Below are positions 1 through 18,560 of a stretch of 64,000 nt of DNA, piece by piece (position 1 is the stretch's first letter; every line of letters begins with the position of its first letter). Under the pieces are notes generated by a model. That model was not told where the DNA came from. It was given only the letters and a program-made list of their open reading frames with translations, and made no database searches. Both the position numbers and the translations under genes were made by a program. The stretch comes from Myxocyprinus asiaticus (taxonomy: Eukaryota; Chordata; Actinopteri; Cypriniformes; Catostomidae): contig NC_059347.1 of assembly GCF_019703515.2 (NCBI RefSeq), positions 19,800,001-19,864,000 on the forward strand, written 5' to 3'.

Positions 1-425
1 CCTACCTACCCACTCAGGTGAGGCACTATCAATAAAAACGGTCATCTTGACTCTGGGAAGTATCGCCACATGTGTTGTTTTGACCATTTTTACAAATGTA
101 ATACTTTAGGGAACAACGGGGGTAAAGGCTTCCTGGGGTAAAAGTCTCCTTTGATTTTATTTCCTCCCAAAACACTAAATAGCAACAAAAACTTCCACAG
201 GACTTTCCTAAACACCTATTTGTCACTACACACTGCAAAATATTCCTGATCCATGAGATCAGTGCATGCAATGTCTAAAGGTTGATTTTGATGCAGTTTG
301 ATTTTTTTGTTGTAAATATTGCATATTTATGTAGCTAATGATTATCCTGGAAATTATCACCCTTATTTTGAGACAAAATACTTATTTTCATTTTCAGTTT
401 TAAGGTGGACAGTTATTGGACAGTT

Positions 426-885
426 TGTCATGTGTATTTTGTTGATTCATGTTTTTCATGTCTTTTATTTTGAAAAGTTTAGTTCCTGTTTCATGTCATG
501 TGTTCCCTTGTCATGTGATTTCATGTTTTCCCTCCATGTTCATGTGTCTTGTTTTCATTGGTTCATTGTCTTGTTATCTTGTTTAGAGTTCTGTTTTTTC
601 ATTGGTTTGTTCTCCCATGTCCATGTATTTATACCCTCGTGTTTTCCATTGTCCTTTGTCAAGTATTGAATGTTGACGTAGGTTGGTTCATCGTCGTACC
701 AAGTCAAGTCAAGTCAAGTCAAGTCAAGTCAAGTCAAGTCAAGTCAAGTCAATGTTTATGTTTATGTTTATGTTTTGTGCCACTTCACATTGGATTTCAC
801 GTATGTAAATAAATTGCACTTGGGTTCATCTTTATCAAGTCTTCATCGTCTTCGTCATTGCAAGTGCCAGCAGCACATCTTTACA
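426..885 (+). repeat. 5' LTR of the gag-only element, with AAGTC pentanucleotide array
   Basis: This is the left LTR. It contains a run of about eleven AAGTC pentamers (roughly 696-751) that is much shorter in the right LTR and interrupted in the third copy near 18.8 kb, so the array length differs between LTRs of one element. An AATAAA at about 808, shortly before the LTR end, could act in polyadenylation. Confidence 0.65.
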
Positions 886-903
886 GAATACTTGACTGAC
901 TAA

Positions 904-2106
904 ATGAACCCAGCAATTCAGCTCCTCCGCCTACATCAGGGGAATCATCCCCTGGAGGACTATGTGGAGGACTTCTGCACTCTGGCCTGCCGGGTGGACT
1001 TCAGTGAGGTTGCCCTGAAAGACTGTTTCCGATTTGGACTGAGTGAGCCAATCTCCTCTTTAATGCCTAGCAGTCGCAGTTCCCTCAGCCTGGCTCTGTT
1101 TATCGACATCGACCTGCAGATTATTGGTTCCACGTTCACTGTGGGGGAGGCGGATGCCGAGCCAGAATTTCCCGTCATAGCCGCTGAGCCAGAGTTTCCC
1201 GTCATGGCCGCCGAACCAGAGTTTCCCGTCATGGCCGCTGAGCTAGCACCATCTTTTGCCCCGGATCCTCAGCCTGCTCCATGCCACATCACAGCAACGC
1301 CTCAGCCTGCTCCATGCCACATCACAGCAACGCCTCAGGCTGCTCCATGCCACGTCACAGCCAAGCCTGAGCCTGCTCCATGCCACGTCACAGCCACACC
1401 TGAGCCTGCTCCATGCCACGTCACAGCCACGCCTGAGCCTGCTCCATGCCACGTCACAGCCACGCCTGAGCCTGCTCCATGCCACGTCACAGCCACGCCT
1501 GAGCCTGCTCCATGCCACGTCACAGCCACGCCTGAATCTGTTCCACGCCTTGTCATGGCCACATCTGAGCAGTTGGACCTGGAGATGGTTCCCGCCCTTG
1601 TACCCACCCTTAGTTCTCCTGAGCAGGCAAGGGGAACTATTAACCCTCTGACCCCCCCTGGACCCTCCGAGCCCTGGACTCCGCCTTGGCCTGTCGGTCC
1701 CTCAACATTGCCTCAGTTCTGCGTTCCCTCAGCTCCACTGCAGTCCTTCAGCCTGTTGGCTTTGCCGGGTCCCTCGTCCCTCCGGCTCCTCCTTGATCTG
1801 TCGGTCACCTGGCTCCACCTTGGCTCTCCAATCCTCTGGCTGCGCCTCGTCCCTCTGATCCGTCAGCTCCACCGGGGACCTCCTTCCCTACGGCTCTGCC
1901 TTGGTCCTCAGTCCCACCGGCTCTGCCTCAGTCTTCCGATCCCCCAGCTCCTCCGGCGCCGCCTTGGTCCTCCCTGCCTCCGGCTCCACCCTGGCCCTTT
2001 GAGTCTTCGGCTACTCTCCGGGTATACAGTTCTCCATGGCTCCGCCCCTCGAGCTTCTCACAGCTCCGCTTTCCATGGCTCCACCCCCCCATGGGCTCCG
2101 CCCTGA
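904..2106 (+). CDS. Retrotransposon Gag-like protein with tandem-repeat tail
   Basis: A 400-codon open frame starts 18 bases after the left LTR. Residues about 1-75 resemble the Ty3-type Gag domain (LEDYVEDFCTLACRVDFSEV, then a DCFRFGL segment), known from many fish genomes in multiple copies. Residues about 80-120 hold AEPEFPVMA repeats. Residues about 122-215 are eight 11-residue units (PEPAPCHVTAT type), encoded by a 33-bp tandem repeat at 1267-1530. The rest is Pro/Ser/Leu-rich. No zinc knuckle is seen. Long antisense frames through the repeats are by-products of the 33-bp periodicity. It presumably packages element RNA, but this is inference from the family. Confidence 0.65.
   Translation: MNPAIQLLRLHQGNHPLEDYVEDFCTLACRVDFSEVALKDCFRFGLSEPISSLMPSSRSSLSLALFIDIDLQIIGSTFTVGEADAEPEFPVIAAEPEFPVMAAEPEFPVMAAELAPSFAPDPQPAPCHITATPQPAPCHITATPQAAPCHVTAKPEPAPCHVTATPEPAPCHVTATPEPAPCHVTATPEPAPCHVTATPEPAPCHVTATPESVPRLVMATSEQLDLEMVPALVPTLSSPEQARGTINPLTPPGPSEPWTPPWPVGPSTLPQFCVPSAPLQSFSLLALPGPSSLRLLLDLSVTWLHLGSPILWLRLVPLIRQLHRGPPSLRLCLGPQSHRLCLSLPIPQLLRRRLGPPCLRLHPGPLSLRLLSGYTVLHGSAPRASHSSAFHGSTPPWAPP
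1267..1563 (+). repeat. 33-bp coding minisatellite, eight full units plus a degenerate one
   Basis: Eight near-identical 33-bp units encode PEPAPCHVTAT-type elevenmers. The first two units read CACATCACAGCAACG, the later ones CACGTCACAGCCACG. The unit length is a multiple of three, so unit gain or loss keeps the gag frame open. Confidence 0.9.
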
Positions 2107-2246
2107 TGCCATGCTCCATGACCTGCCAAGCCATGCCTCAAGACCATCCCCCATCTCCCTATTGAACTTTGAATATTATGTCATGTTTTATGTGTTTTTG
2201 TTCATGTGTTGGGGCGTTGGGAGCCGCCCCTTATTGGGGGGGGATA

Positions 2247-2663
2247 TGTCGTGTATTTTGTTGATTCATGTTTTTCACGTCTTTTATTTTGAAAAGTTTG
2301 TTCCTGTTTCATGTCATGTGTTCCCTTGTCATGTGATTTCATGTTTTCCCTCCATGTTCATTGGTTGATTGTCTTGTTTAGAGTTCTGTTTGTTTATTGG
2401 TTTGTTCTCCCATGTCCATGTATTTATACCCTCATGTTTTCCATTGTCCTTTTTCAAGTATTGAATGTTGATGTAGGTTGGTTCATCATCATACCATGTC
2501 AAGTAAAGTCAAGTCAAGTCAAGTTTATGTTTATGTTATTGTTGTTTTGTTTTGTGCCACTTCATGTTGGATTTCACGTATGTAAATAAATTGCACTTGG
2601 GTTCATCTTTATCACGTCTTCATTATCTTTGTCATTGCAAGTGCCAGCAGCCCATCGTTATGC
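2247..2663 (+). repeat. 3' LTR of the gag-only element
   Basis: Direct repeat of the 426-885 LTR, beginning right after a G-rich polypurine tract. It carries only a few AAGTC units and ends near GTTATGCA before an AT microsatellite. Confidence 0.65.
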
Positions 2664-2671
2664 AGTTATTG

Positions 2672-2674
<3 letters not shown>

Positions 2675-2736
<62 letters not shown>
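2675..2736. repeat. (TA)n microsatellite
   Basis: About 30 uninterrupted TA units directly after the right LTR. Confidence 0.95.
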
Positions 2737-2739
<3 letters not shown>

Positions 2740-3156
2740 CATTATATTCAATAAATGTCCAATCAGTGAAAGGATAGTATTTGGGGTAAAGGGGCTAAAG
2801 GCCCCTATTAAACACATTGTTTTTCTTAAGTGGGGCGAATATATTTGTTATGAAGAATGTTCAAAGTGGGCTCACATTGACTGATCCAATAACAACAGAG
2901 ATGAATTTGTTTATAGAATACTTAAGATGTAATGGAATGTCAAATGTGATTGAAATAAACAAGAAATTGCACACCCTTTTCTGAAGTGGTTATTTTGAAT
3001 CAACATGATCTTAATCTGTTACTAATAAAAGCGTCTTGTTGGCTCAAAAGTATTTGCACAAGTTGATATTGATAAATTGTGCCCTATAACTATTGCCCTA
3101 TTAATATAAACCCCCCGGGGGTCTTCCGAATGCTTTATTTTATTTTTTATTTAAAG

Positions 3157-3159
<3 letters not shown>

Positions 3160-3211
<52 letters not shown>
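3160..3211. repeat. (TA)n microsatellite
   Basis: About 25 uninterrupted AT/TA units. Confidence 0.95.
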
Positions 3212-3215
<4 letters not shown>

Positions 3216-3508
3216 CTTCTGCTGTTATTTCTTTTCACACAAATTATTACTTTGATATTCGATAAAAGGAAATTTATTTCTTGAATCTTGATACACTTTT
3301 TGAACAGAAAAAAGCTAATTTCCTTAAGGTGTGCCTTTAGCCCTGTTGTCCCTTAAACATCACATTACCCACTAAGAATATATGCCGATGTGAGTGAAAC
3401 ACTGACTGGAGACTGGAAATTGAAAACAGGCTAATCGTGGAAATATTCCGCATTCAGGAAAAAGGTAAATAGTATTGTATTACAATTGTCCATTCAGAAC
3501 AGACTTAC

Positions 3509-10657
<7,149 letters not shown>

Positions 10658-10769
10658 GATGCTGACAGAGATTCTGTGTGTGCAATGATGGTGAAGAAAT
10701 ATTGACAGAGGTTCATAGTTTGTAGCTTAATGTACAAAGTAGTTACACAGACAAAAAGACCTGAATATA

Positions 10770-10792
10770 TGTAATATATATATATATATATA

Positions 10793-10847
<55 letters not shown>
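10770..10847. repeat. (TA)n(GT)n compound microsatellite
   Basis: About 11 TA units followed by about 26 GT units. It abuts the left end of the hAT-like element at 10850. Confidence 0.95.
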
Positions 10848-10849
<2 letters not shown>

Positions 10850-11696
10850 CAGTGTTGGGGAGTAACGAAATACATGTAACGGGATTACGTATTTAAAATA
10901 CAAAATATAAGTAACTGTATTCCACTACAGTTACAATTTAAATAATTGGTAATTAGAATACAGTTCCATTCAAAAAGTATTTTGATTACTAAAGAGATTA
11001 CTTTGCATTTTATTGTCATTTGTTTCATTTAATATTTTGTCCTTTCAGATGGAAAACATTTATTCATATAAATGATGCGATCCAAAGTGCATTTGAACAG
11101 CGGTGAAACACTTTCTTATGATGTGTTACATTCATACGAGCAGACAGAGAAGTAAGTTTGAAGTAGTTTTGGAGCAGAAGAAATAGAAATAAACCTTGTG
11201 TAAATTGTCAGCTTTACGCTAAGATAAAATGCTATTTCTAGCCATTTTACATGCACGTTACCAGAAACAATCATATTTTTTTATCAAGAAAATTCAGGTT
11301 AGATCATAATTTCTTTTTTTCTAGTAAGACCTTTGATATTATGGCACAAATCTTATACTTGATTATAATTTTTTTAATTGTTTTCCTGTAAAAATATCTA
11401 AAAATCCTTAAAACAAGATCAATTTGATTTATCTTGTTTTAGAAACAACACTGCATAAGATATTTAGGTTTTTCAGAGAATGTATTTTTAACATGTGTAT
11501 TTTTTCTTACTGTACTGACAGAGTTTTTATAGTCAAAACAAGTGAAAAAATCTACCAGTGCTGAAGAAGTAATCCAAAGTATTTAGAATACGTTACTGAC
11601 CTTGAGTAATCTAACAGAATACGTTACAAATTACATTTTACAGCATGTATTCTGTAATCTGTAGTGGAATACATTTCAAAAGTAACCCTCCCAACC

Positions 11697-11699
<3 letters not shown>
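10850..11699. mobile_element. hAT-like non-autonomous element, copy 1
   Basis: It starts CAGTGTTGGGGAGTAACG and ends, on the minus strand, CAGGGTTGGGAGGGTTACTT. It is an inverted homologue of 32900-33679 over its full length. Flanking DNA is TA/GT microsatellite on both sides, so the target duplication cannot be read here; the second copy has one. It lies in the keratin 5' UTR intron. Confidence 0.75.

Positions 11700-11752
<53 letters not shown>
11700..11752. repeat. (TA)n microsatellite
   Basis: About 25 TA units directly after the hAT-like element. The element apparently landed between or beside simple repeats. Confidence 0.95.
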
Positions 11753-11757
<5 letters not shown>

Positions 11758-12074
11758 TATTTATTTCACGTGCCATAGAAAGTCCATATTGTTAGAGTCT
11801 GATTTAAGGCCTGAATATTCTGATAATATACTCTCAATAAATTACCAAGTATCAGTTATGGGATTTCTGCAATTATTTTGCATGTGCCTAGACAACTATT
11901 TATCAACCTGTAATATTATACAGCCATGAATAATTCGATTTAGAAAAGTCTTAGCTTGATGTGATATCAATATATTGTATTCTCATGACAAAATTAACTA
12001 TATTCATTTAACAAAAACAGGTAATTGTTTGCAAATAAAGAACAGAGAAATTGTGCATTTGAAATAGTACTTAC

Positions 12075-12140
12075 ACAGATTGTCTCGAAATGTAGTGCAG
12101 AGCCTGTGTAATATTGTGTCCTGTAAAGGACTAGTGGCAT
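12075..12140 (-). other. Putative non-coding first exon of the keratin gene
   Basis: It ends at a consensus donor (CTGT then GTAAGTAC). Its start is placed about 30 bases after the TATA-like motif. It has no ATG-led frame joining the keratin, so it would be 5' UTR only. Exact start is inferred; cDNA evidence would be needed. Confidence 0.45.
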
Positions 12141-12166
12141 GTATGTAATTGTTCAGGTGTGGCAGA

Positions 12167-12230
12167 GTATTTATGCTGGGACTGTTCTCAAAGAGCAGTT
12201 AGCTATGGAAATATATGACCAGCCAATCAC
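12167..12230 (-). promoter_or_regulatory. Keratin core promoter: TATA-like and CCAAT motifs
   Basis: On the minus strand GCATAAATAC (12176-12167) is a TATA-like box about 30 bases before the proposed start, and GATTGGCT (12229-12222) is an inverted CCAAT box 45-55 bases further upstream. Spacing matches a focused vertebrate promoter. An imperfect AT-rich CATATATTTCC lies between them. Confidence 0.45.
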
Positions 12231-12410
12231 ATCACTCCACAGGTTCCTTGACCGAAACCAATAAAACACAATGCAATTCTCCCAAGGCACAATCCACATA
12301 TTGCATTGCATTTCTTAAGCATATAATAGTCTTAATGAAACAAACAAAAACAAAAGAAGAATAAAATTATGAATTCATCAATATGATATACTTTTATTTT
12401 TCAGAAACTT

Positions 12411-12500
12411 AAATTAAAAGGATAGTTCAACTAAAAATGAAAATTCTGTCATCATTTACTCATCACCATGTTGTTTCAAACACATTTGTTTTTTCTTCTG
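12411..12500. repeat. Single end of a TTAA-type cyprinid element
   Basis: TTAAAAGGATAGTTCAACTA followed by AAAATTCTGTCATCATTTAC matches the terminal sequence of the TTAA family seen elsewhere in the window. The opposite end is not apparent nearby. Confidence 0.55.
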
Positions 12501-12936
12501 TGGAAAAGATGTTTGGCTAAGTTACCTTTCACAGTCATAGGGAAAAAAAGATTCTAAATGAATGAGGACTGAGACGGACATTCTGTTTACCATCTCCTTT
12601 TGTACTTTTAAAGGACATTAAGCCAAAAGACTGATACAGTTTATAATGGTGACACATACCGTAATAACAGCGTAACCATAACCCCACTTTTTTCTGAATC
12701 TTGTGTAACCTGATTTGCTTCAGAGAGACGAAAAGAAGTAAATTTCTGTATACTGACACCATTCAGTGAGGGTACAATGACCTGTAACGTGAGAGCTGTG
12801 CTTCACATGGAAGCCCTCACTAGCCATGAAGAAGCTCAAACAATGAGGCAAAAGAGAGTGAGCAGAAAGGCAAAACCACTGTGAAATTGTCCTGCATGGG
12901 GAGGAGGTTGACCTAATCAGACTAGTTACCTTACAG

Positions 12937-14522
12937 CAGTGGCGATTTCTCAGGGCCAGCAAAGCCTTCTCTGCTGGCCTAACATGCCACATAAATAAAT
13001 ATTTTTCATCCTTTCATTCTCAATCACCTTTTTGCCTATGCATTTTTAATTGATTTCCACTCTTAATTAATCTACAAACAAATAGAGAAAAATGAAAATT
13101 TTATCCAGTCAGAATTTATTCCTTTATGCTTACAAGCGAAACGTGACAACTGTTTCACAAATCACATGTCTGAAGCAGCACGTGAGTTTGAGCTCCACCC
13201 CCTCAGGCCTTCAGAATTTCCACAGAATCCCTCAACAGTGCAAATGAATGAGAAACTAAAGTCAGATTCATCAGCCAATTAGATTGATTTATTTGTTCTT
13301 GGTGGGTGTGGTCTTTAGGATATGTCCCAGTCGAGGCCTTCTAGCTGGTCTTGAGTGACGCAATCACGCTTTAAGTGATGTCCGTAATTCAAGAGTGAAA
13401 AGCGTAAGATCAAGCTGTCTGACAAGTCGGCTGTCATCACTGCGGCTATCACCATTGAGAATGAGATCCTTATGGATTTAAAAACATGAGATGTTCTGCA
13501 TGACCGTGTGATTGCTTAATTTATTAAAAACTGATTTTCACTTCAAGTAAATTGGTAAGTGCTTTTTGCATTGTTATAGCAACATCAGGAGTTTTCTAAG
13601 TGTAAATTAGGCTGCTTGAGCATTCAGTGTCGGATCAAGTTTTGAAAAGTAGTGCTGCAACTTCCTACTAGGAAAAGTGCAATGGAATGCATCTTGAAGT
13701 CAGAATTACAACTTGAAGGCTCGTGCAGAAATTCTCAACTCCGATTTCGCCGAGATGCAGGGGCATGATGTCACACAAACATGTCAACACTCAGGGAGAT
13801 ATACAAAGTAAGTGATAAACATTCACTTTAAGTAATATTGATAAATGAGTTCGTTTCCACATTTCATGATATTAAAGCTTGTTTAACAAACACCTGCAGA
13901 AACAGGTGTATAAAACTTTATCATCTCTTTTGATAATTGTACACCTGAAGCACAAATGCTAGCGCTGCAGCATTGTTTATCAGTTGGGTTGCTAGGAAAC
14001 ATCTCTAATGAGAGTCAAACACCTGCTAAGCTAACGGGAGCCTTGCAGTTCCGAATATCGAGGAATGGAATACATTAATGGTTGGAGAAATCAAGTAGGA
14101 ATATCCCTCATCCAACTTGAATGGAATGCAGCATAACCGTGCACCCTGACGAAACAAAATTTATTGCAAGCAACATTTAAATCGCAAATATTATTAGATC
14201 GATTTTTCCAGGAATTATAGACCTCCTTATTAGATTCATATGAAAAAATTATGATTTTTGAATGCCTGTTCTTGAGACATTCATTTCACAAAACAGTCAT
14301 GCTGCAGTTAAAATTAGGCTTGCTTGAGCATTAAGTGTCATTTCAAGTTCTGGCTTTCGTGCGTGGATGTGTTTTTAATATGTCAATTGGTGTAACTAGT
14401 TAGCTGTGACATAATGTATGATGCCCAAAGGCATAGGGTGTCTTATTTATTGTAAAACTGTGTTTTCTTAATGGCATGAATCACACTGAAGGCCTAGAAT
14501 TTAAATGCACGGCCCGCCACTG
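12937..14522. mobile_element. Non-autonomous hAT element C, copy 1, perfect 8-bp target duplication
   Basis: It starts CAGTGGCGATTTCTCAGGGC and ends, on the minus strand, CAGTGGCGGGCCGTGCATTT. A perfect 8-bp duplication CCTTACAG flanks it (12929-12936, 14523-14530). It is homologous in inverted orientation to 27290-29310. No transposase. It lies upstream of the keratin promoter. Confidence 0.88.
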
Positions 14523-14694
14523 CCTTACAGCGTGGTTAATTCTTGTTCTCATTGTATGTGATCCTGAATTCTGAATCTATTGTTTGTGGTATATTATATA
14601 TATCACATTATATAAGTCCACAATTAGGATTACTCACTTTAGGCATATTCACTGATTCAATGCTGGTGTGAATTGCTCTTGCAGAGCTAATAGA

Positions 14695-15022
14695 CCTTAT
14701 TCACACTAGTGCCATATTTGATTTTTAATGGGAATGAAAACGAGGCTGTGAGGGATTGATTTACAGTCTCTTCAATGGGCTGTACTGCAGTTTAAAGTGT
14801 TTTTGGATCACTTCGCAGACAAAACATTGATAAAATATCTGTCCAAGAACATTCAGTATACAAAGAACTCCAGACAACATGAGTTGTGGAAAATCAGATG
14901 TGATCTAGGGGCTTTATACAGTTTTATACCGTTCGTGCCATTGAAGAGACTGTATAGTCTGTCCCTCACAGCCTCATTGTCATTCCCATTAAAAATCAAA
15001 GATGGTGCTAGCGTGAATAAGG
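14695..15022. mobile_element. Palindromic MITE, 328 bp, terminal inverted repeats of about 85 bp
   Basis: Left CCTTATTCACACTAGTGCCA is mirrored by right TGGTGCTAGCGTGAATAAGG. Similarity continues inward through the AATGGGAATGA and GAGGCTGTGAGGGA blocks to CTCTTCAATGG. No clear target duplication. Confidence 0.75.
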
Positions 15023-17513
15023 ACATTTCATGATGCTTGTAGTTTATAGTATATACATATATATATATAAAAAAAATACCACAGAGTACCATGGCTTATG
15101 GGCATAGTGCAATGCCATGACACCAGCATGTTATTTTTTTTTTATTTTTTTTGGACATGTACTATGGTAATGCAGTGGAAGATGTTTAAGTACTTTAGAT
15201 AAATACTTTGGATGCATATGGTAATAATTCAGTACCATAGTGTTTATCAAAGTTCCATGGTGTCATCATCTTATAAGTTATACATGGTGCTTTTGTTGTA
15301 AGGGATGTCACTTGTGTACTATGAAGAATATAGTTTTAGCCTTTTTATTTTTACTTATTCCCAGAAGATACTCTATGAACATTTATCTGAACATTAAATG
15401 TGGAAGCAGAAATGCCATTCAGTCGAGAGAGAAAAAAAAAAAAAGTTGCAACATTTCAAATATTGGTATATTGCATGGCAGATATGCATATCATTATATC
15501 ATATAGGCAAACACACCGATATAAATTATAGAACCCAACAAACACTGTTAAATAGAGTCAGCGCTATCATGTGGGTCCAACTGAAATTACATTGCTGATT
15601 TCTTATTTCTACCTCACCACCGATTTTAAAAGCTAAATCAGCCACGGAGTATATTCAAGCTGAAACTTAAAATTATTTAACCCCGATGAGCAATTGAGGG
15701 TGACTATAATCTGACTATTGCTGGCAAACTTATATGAGTATTTCTTCATCTTTGGGCAATTTTTGCACTGTGGACCTCTAGAAAGTCATAGTTTTGTCTA
15801 CTAAGGATGTCCAACTGGGAATGTACATGCATCACAGAGGATTCATGTCATTTTTCCTGAAAGTAAAAATGAAAATTCCCACCACAGTGTCATTTCCATT
15901 ATATACAGAATTCTGTGGCGGTAATGACAGTGATGGAAATTACAATTTCCATCCATTTGTAACATTTCTGAGATAATATGGTCAACTCCTTTGTGTTGCT
16001 AAGACTAATTTCATAGCTAACATTTTATGTATCCTAAAGAAACACAATAAAATAATATTCTCACATTTGTTGCATAACTGAAAAAACTACAGCTTGATTG
16101 GAAATGACACACAATAAAAATATTTGGCTCACAATTGACATTTACCTTGATTTGTCTTTGTTTTAATCAAATATCATTTGTTTAATATTATCTTAAGCAT
16201 GGTCTTTACTGACACTTTTGTTGACTTAACAAGTAGGCTATACTAACTTTTGAAAAAAGTTATTTAAGGCTAAATTGTTTGGTGTGGTGCAAATGACGCC
16301 ACAATAGTACATTCATAAATTTACAATAAAAAATTAATAGAAATTATTTTCACACAATGAATATTGAAATGGTTTATTTTTATTTCACTCTTCTTTGTTT
16401 AGATTATCATAGTTTTTAACATGTATTAATTTGTATTTTTATAATGGGTCTGGGACAAGGCTAAAACAATAAAATATAGACCACAATACACTTGAAAAGT
16501 ACCAAAAATAAATGATGAAGGCATGGTAAAAAGTTTCGAAGTCAGTTGTAATGTGACCTTCAGATAACAAACATTAATAACTTTTAATAACAATTACCCC
16601 TGGGAAATGAAATTCCCAGAAGTTGAAGAAAAACCCATATACAGTGGTGTTGGCTGAGAATACACTATACTTTGGCCTCAAACACCATGGGATGTGTGAG
16701 GATTTTTGCAAGGCATGCAGGAAACATAACTCGATTAATTCAAACTAGCGCTTAGAGGAAGAGTAAAGTAGTTGAAGAAAGTCTGTATTTTTCTTATGAT
16801 GTGGAGCATGCAAGTCCTTACAGTAAAAGGAGAGCTAGTCATGGCAGCAGGGCATGCCTGATAATGTGACCCTCAGCTGAGAGATTTGGTGAGAGTTTTG
16901 GCTGGGAGAAAAACAGGCTTTGAGAATTAATCACTTGGCCTGTATAGACTAAGATAAACAGTATAGGTGCAGGAGATGAATTACCGATAAATGACTAGGA
17001 TGGACAAGCTATTTTATGTCTGTTTTTGCCATTGTGACTTATTGTAAAGCTACATTGTTACAGCAAGTTTAAGTGTGTCCAAATCAACAGAACACTTTGA
17101 GAATATTTCAAGAAATGGTGACATGAATGGACAGAGCAATGGATCAGTGCATCATGCTGTATTCATTGCCTGTTATTGTCACCAGTAAATAGCTCACTGG
17201 ATGAATAGTATAATGGTCATTATTTGATTGGACATTTGATAAATTGTGGTTGCCATTAAACACACACAGGCAAAATTGGAGACCTTCAAACCTTGCCACA
17301 ATTATTATTACATACCAATGAACATCAATGAATAAAGGTGACTATAAAATATTGGATATTGATATTGGATATTGAAAATATTGAACTGTGACAGGATAAT
17401 TCACATTTATTGCTAGACTGCAACAAAAATATTGCTTGGGCTACGGCTTTCAGGATGGACGTAATTGTCAGAAGGCAAATAGGGACCAGTGAAGGATGTT
17501 AACCTTACATTTC

Positions 17514-17556
<43 letters not shown>

Positions 17557-18560
17557 GTGATCACAACCTATGAAATACCCAAGATATACATTGGAAATTA
17601 CTACACGGCAACTTTTGACCACTGGCAAAGCTTAAACCCAACCAAATATGAGTTGAAAAACATTTCACAGTTTATTATAATCTAACTTTCTAATTTTTTT
17701 TAGCTAAATGGGGGGAAAAGAGGCAAACCAGACAGAAAGGATTTACTGCAGTGAATGTTGAATATGTTGAATATATTATTACAGATTTGTCATGCATTTT
17801 TAAATAGACACTCTTTTCTCATATTTTGTTTTTAAGTCACATCTGTGTAGACAGGTAACATTTCACCTAAAATTTTTATAAAAGTTTAGACAGTTGTAAA
17901 TGTACACCTCTAAACTGGTAATAAGCACAAAGTACAGCTAATGAAATTAACAGAAACTGATGCTTCTTGTGTATTATTAATCAAAGTTTAATTGGAGTTT
18001 ATAACTGTTTAAATGTGGCAAGGGAATCATCTTTTTTTTTTTTTTTTACAGATGCAGTCAGACAGAGACATTATTTCAAGGGTTGAGAGAGAGGGGACTG
18101 GGATGGCAACATGACCTGGCCGTACTCAAAAACACAGTATGTCGGCACACTCACACTGGTCACAAGACCACCACTCCAACGGTAAGGGAATTATGTCTAC
18201 AGTAAATAAATAGATAAATAAAACACTCCTCGCTTTAATTACTTTAAGGCATAGAATAGATGTCAACATAAAGGAACACAGTATGAATGTTGAATACAAT
18301 GTGGAATACATTAATTCAATACTAGTGGTTAAATTTGAAATTCTTTGGCTTTCTCTTAATTAACACACCAGAAAGAATATGACAAATGTAACACCTGATA
18401 AGTCATTGTAGAGGAGTTGTAAAAGTCTAAATAAATCTAAATAATTTATAAATCAGAGACATCATATAAAACATTAACATGCTGATCTGTACCAGTATAA
18501 CTCTTCTGCATAGTCCAGTCATGTCTGCCAACCTTTGCAGTGTTTGTGCATCAGGGTTCT
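15023..18560. other. Intergenic, no gene seen
   Basis: AT-rich sequence with stops in all frames, short A/T runs and one (TC)n tract. No splice-flanked conserved exon or RNA gene was recognised. Confidence 0.6.
17519..17556. repeat. (TC)n microsatellite
   Basis: About 18 CT units. Confidence 0.95.

Larger units (their letters stand above)
426..2663 (+). mobile_element. Gag-only LTR retrotransposon, complete with both LTRs
   Basis: Two direct repeats of about 420-460 bp (426-885 and 2247-~2663) start TGTCATG and TGTCGTG and share long blocks, including a CTTTTATTTTGAAAAGTTT core and the ending with GTGCCAGCAGC. They flank one open gag-like frame. A G-rich tract (about 2236-2244) sits just before the second repeat, as expected of a polypurine tract. 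CAGTT occurs at both outer edges and may be the target duplication. No protease, reverse transcriptase or integrase is present, so the element would need proteins from another element. No clear tRNA primer site is seen after the first LTR. Confidence 0.7.
109..3352. mobile_element. Probable Harbinger-type DNA element (TTA target site) enclosing an LTR element
   Basis: The left end (from GGGAACAACGGGGGTAAAGGC) and the right end, read on the minus strand (GGGACAACAGGGCTAAAGGC), form an imperfect inverted repeat of about 21 bp. Both ends are flanked by TTA (106-108 and 3353-3355), the target type used by PIF/Harbinger transposons. The interior has further short GGGGTAAAGG-like blocks near 2,783, two long TA microsatellites, and a complete gag-only LTR element. 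No transposase is visible. The family name rests only on the target size and terminal repeats. Confidence 0.42.
10674..12074 (-). other. Probable keratin intron 1 (5' UTR intron)
   Basis: On the minus strand a strong donor (CTGT then GTAAGTAC, GT at 12074-12073) and an acceptor (CACACACAG, AG at 10675-10674, then 16 bases to the start codon) bracket about 1.4 kb. Most of it is one hAT-like element and microsatellites. It would join a non-coding first exon to the exon carrying ATG at 10657. Confidence 0.55.

Noticed and set aside
1243..1651. Several long frames on both strands through the 33-bp repeats
   Set aside because: The 33-bp unit is a multiple of three, so any stop-free unit stays open in each frame. 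Only the frame joined to the Gag domain is meaningful.
3370..3415. Possible last keratin exon (acceptor TTTCCAG, then TCTCCAGTCAGTG)
   Set aside because: It would add only about 13 residues with no keratin-tail character, so I did not include it in the gene.
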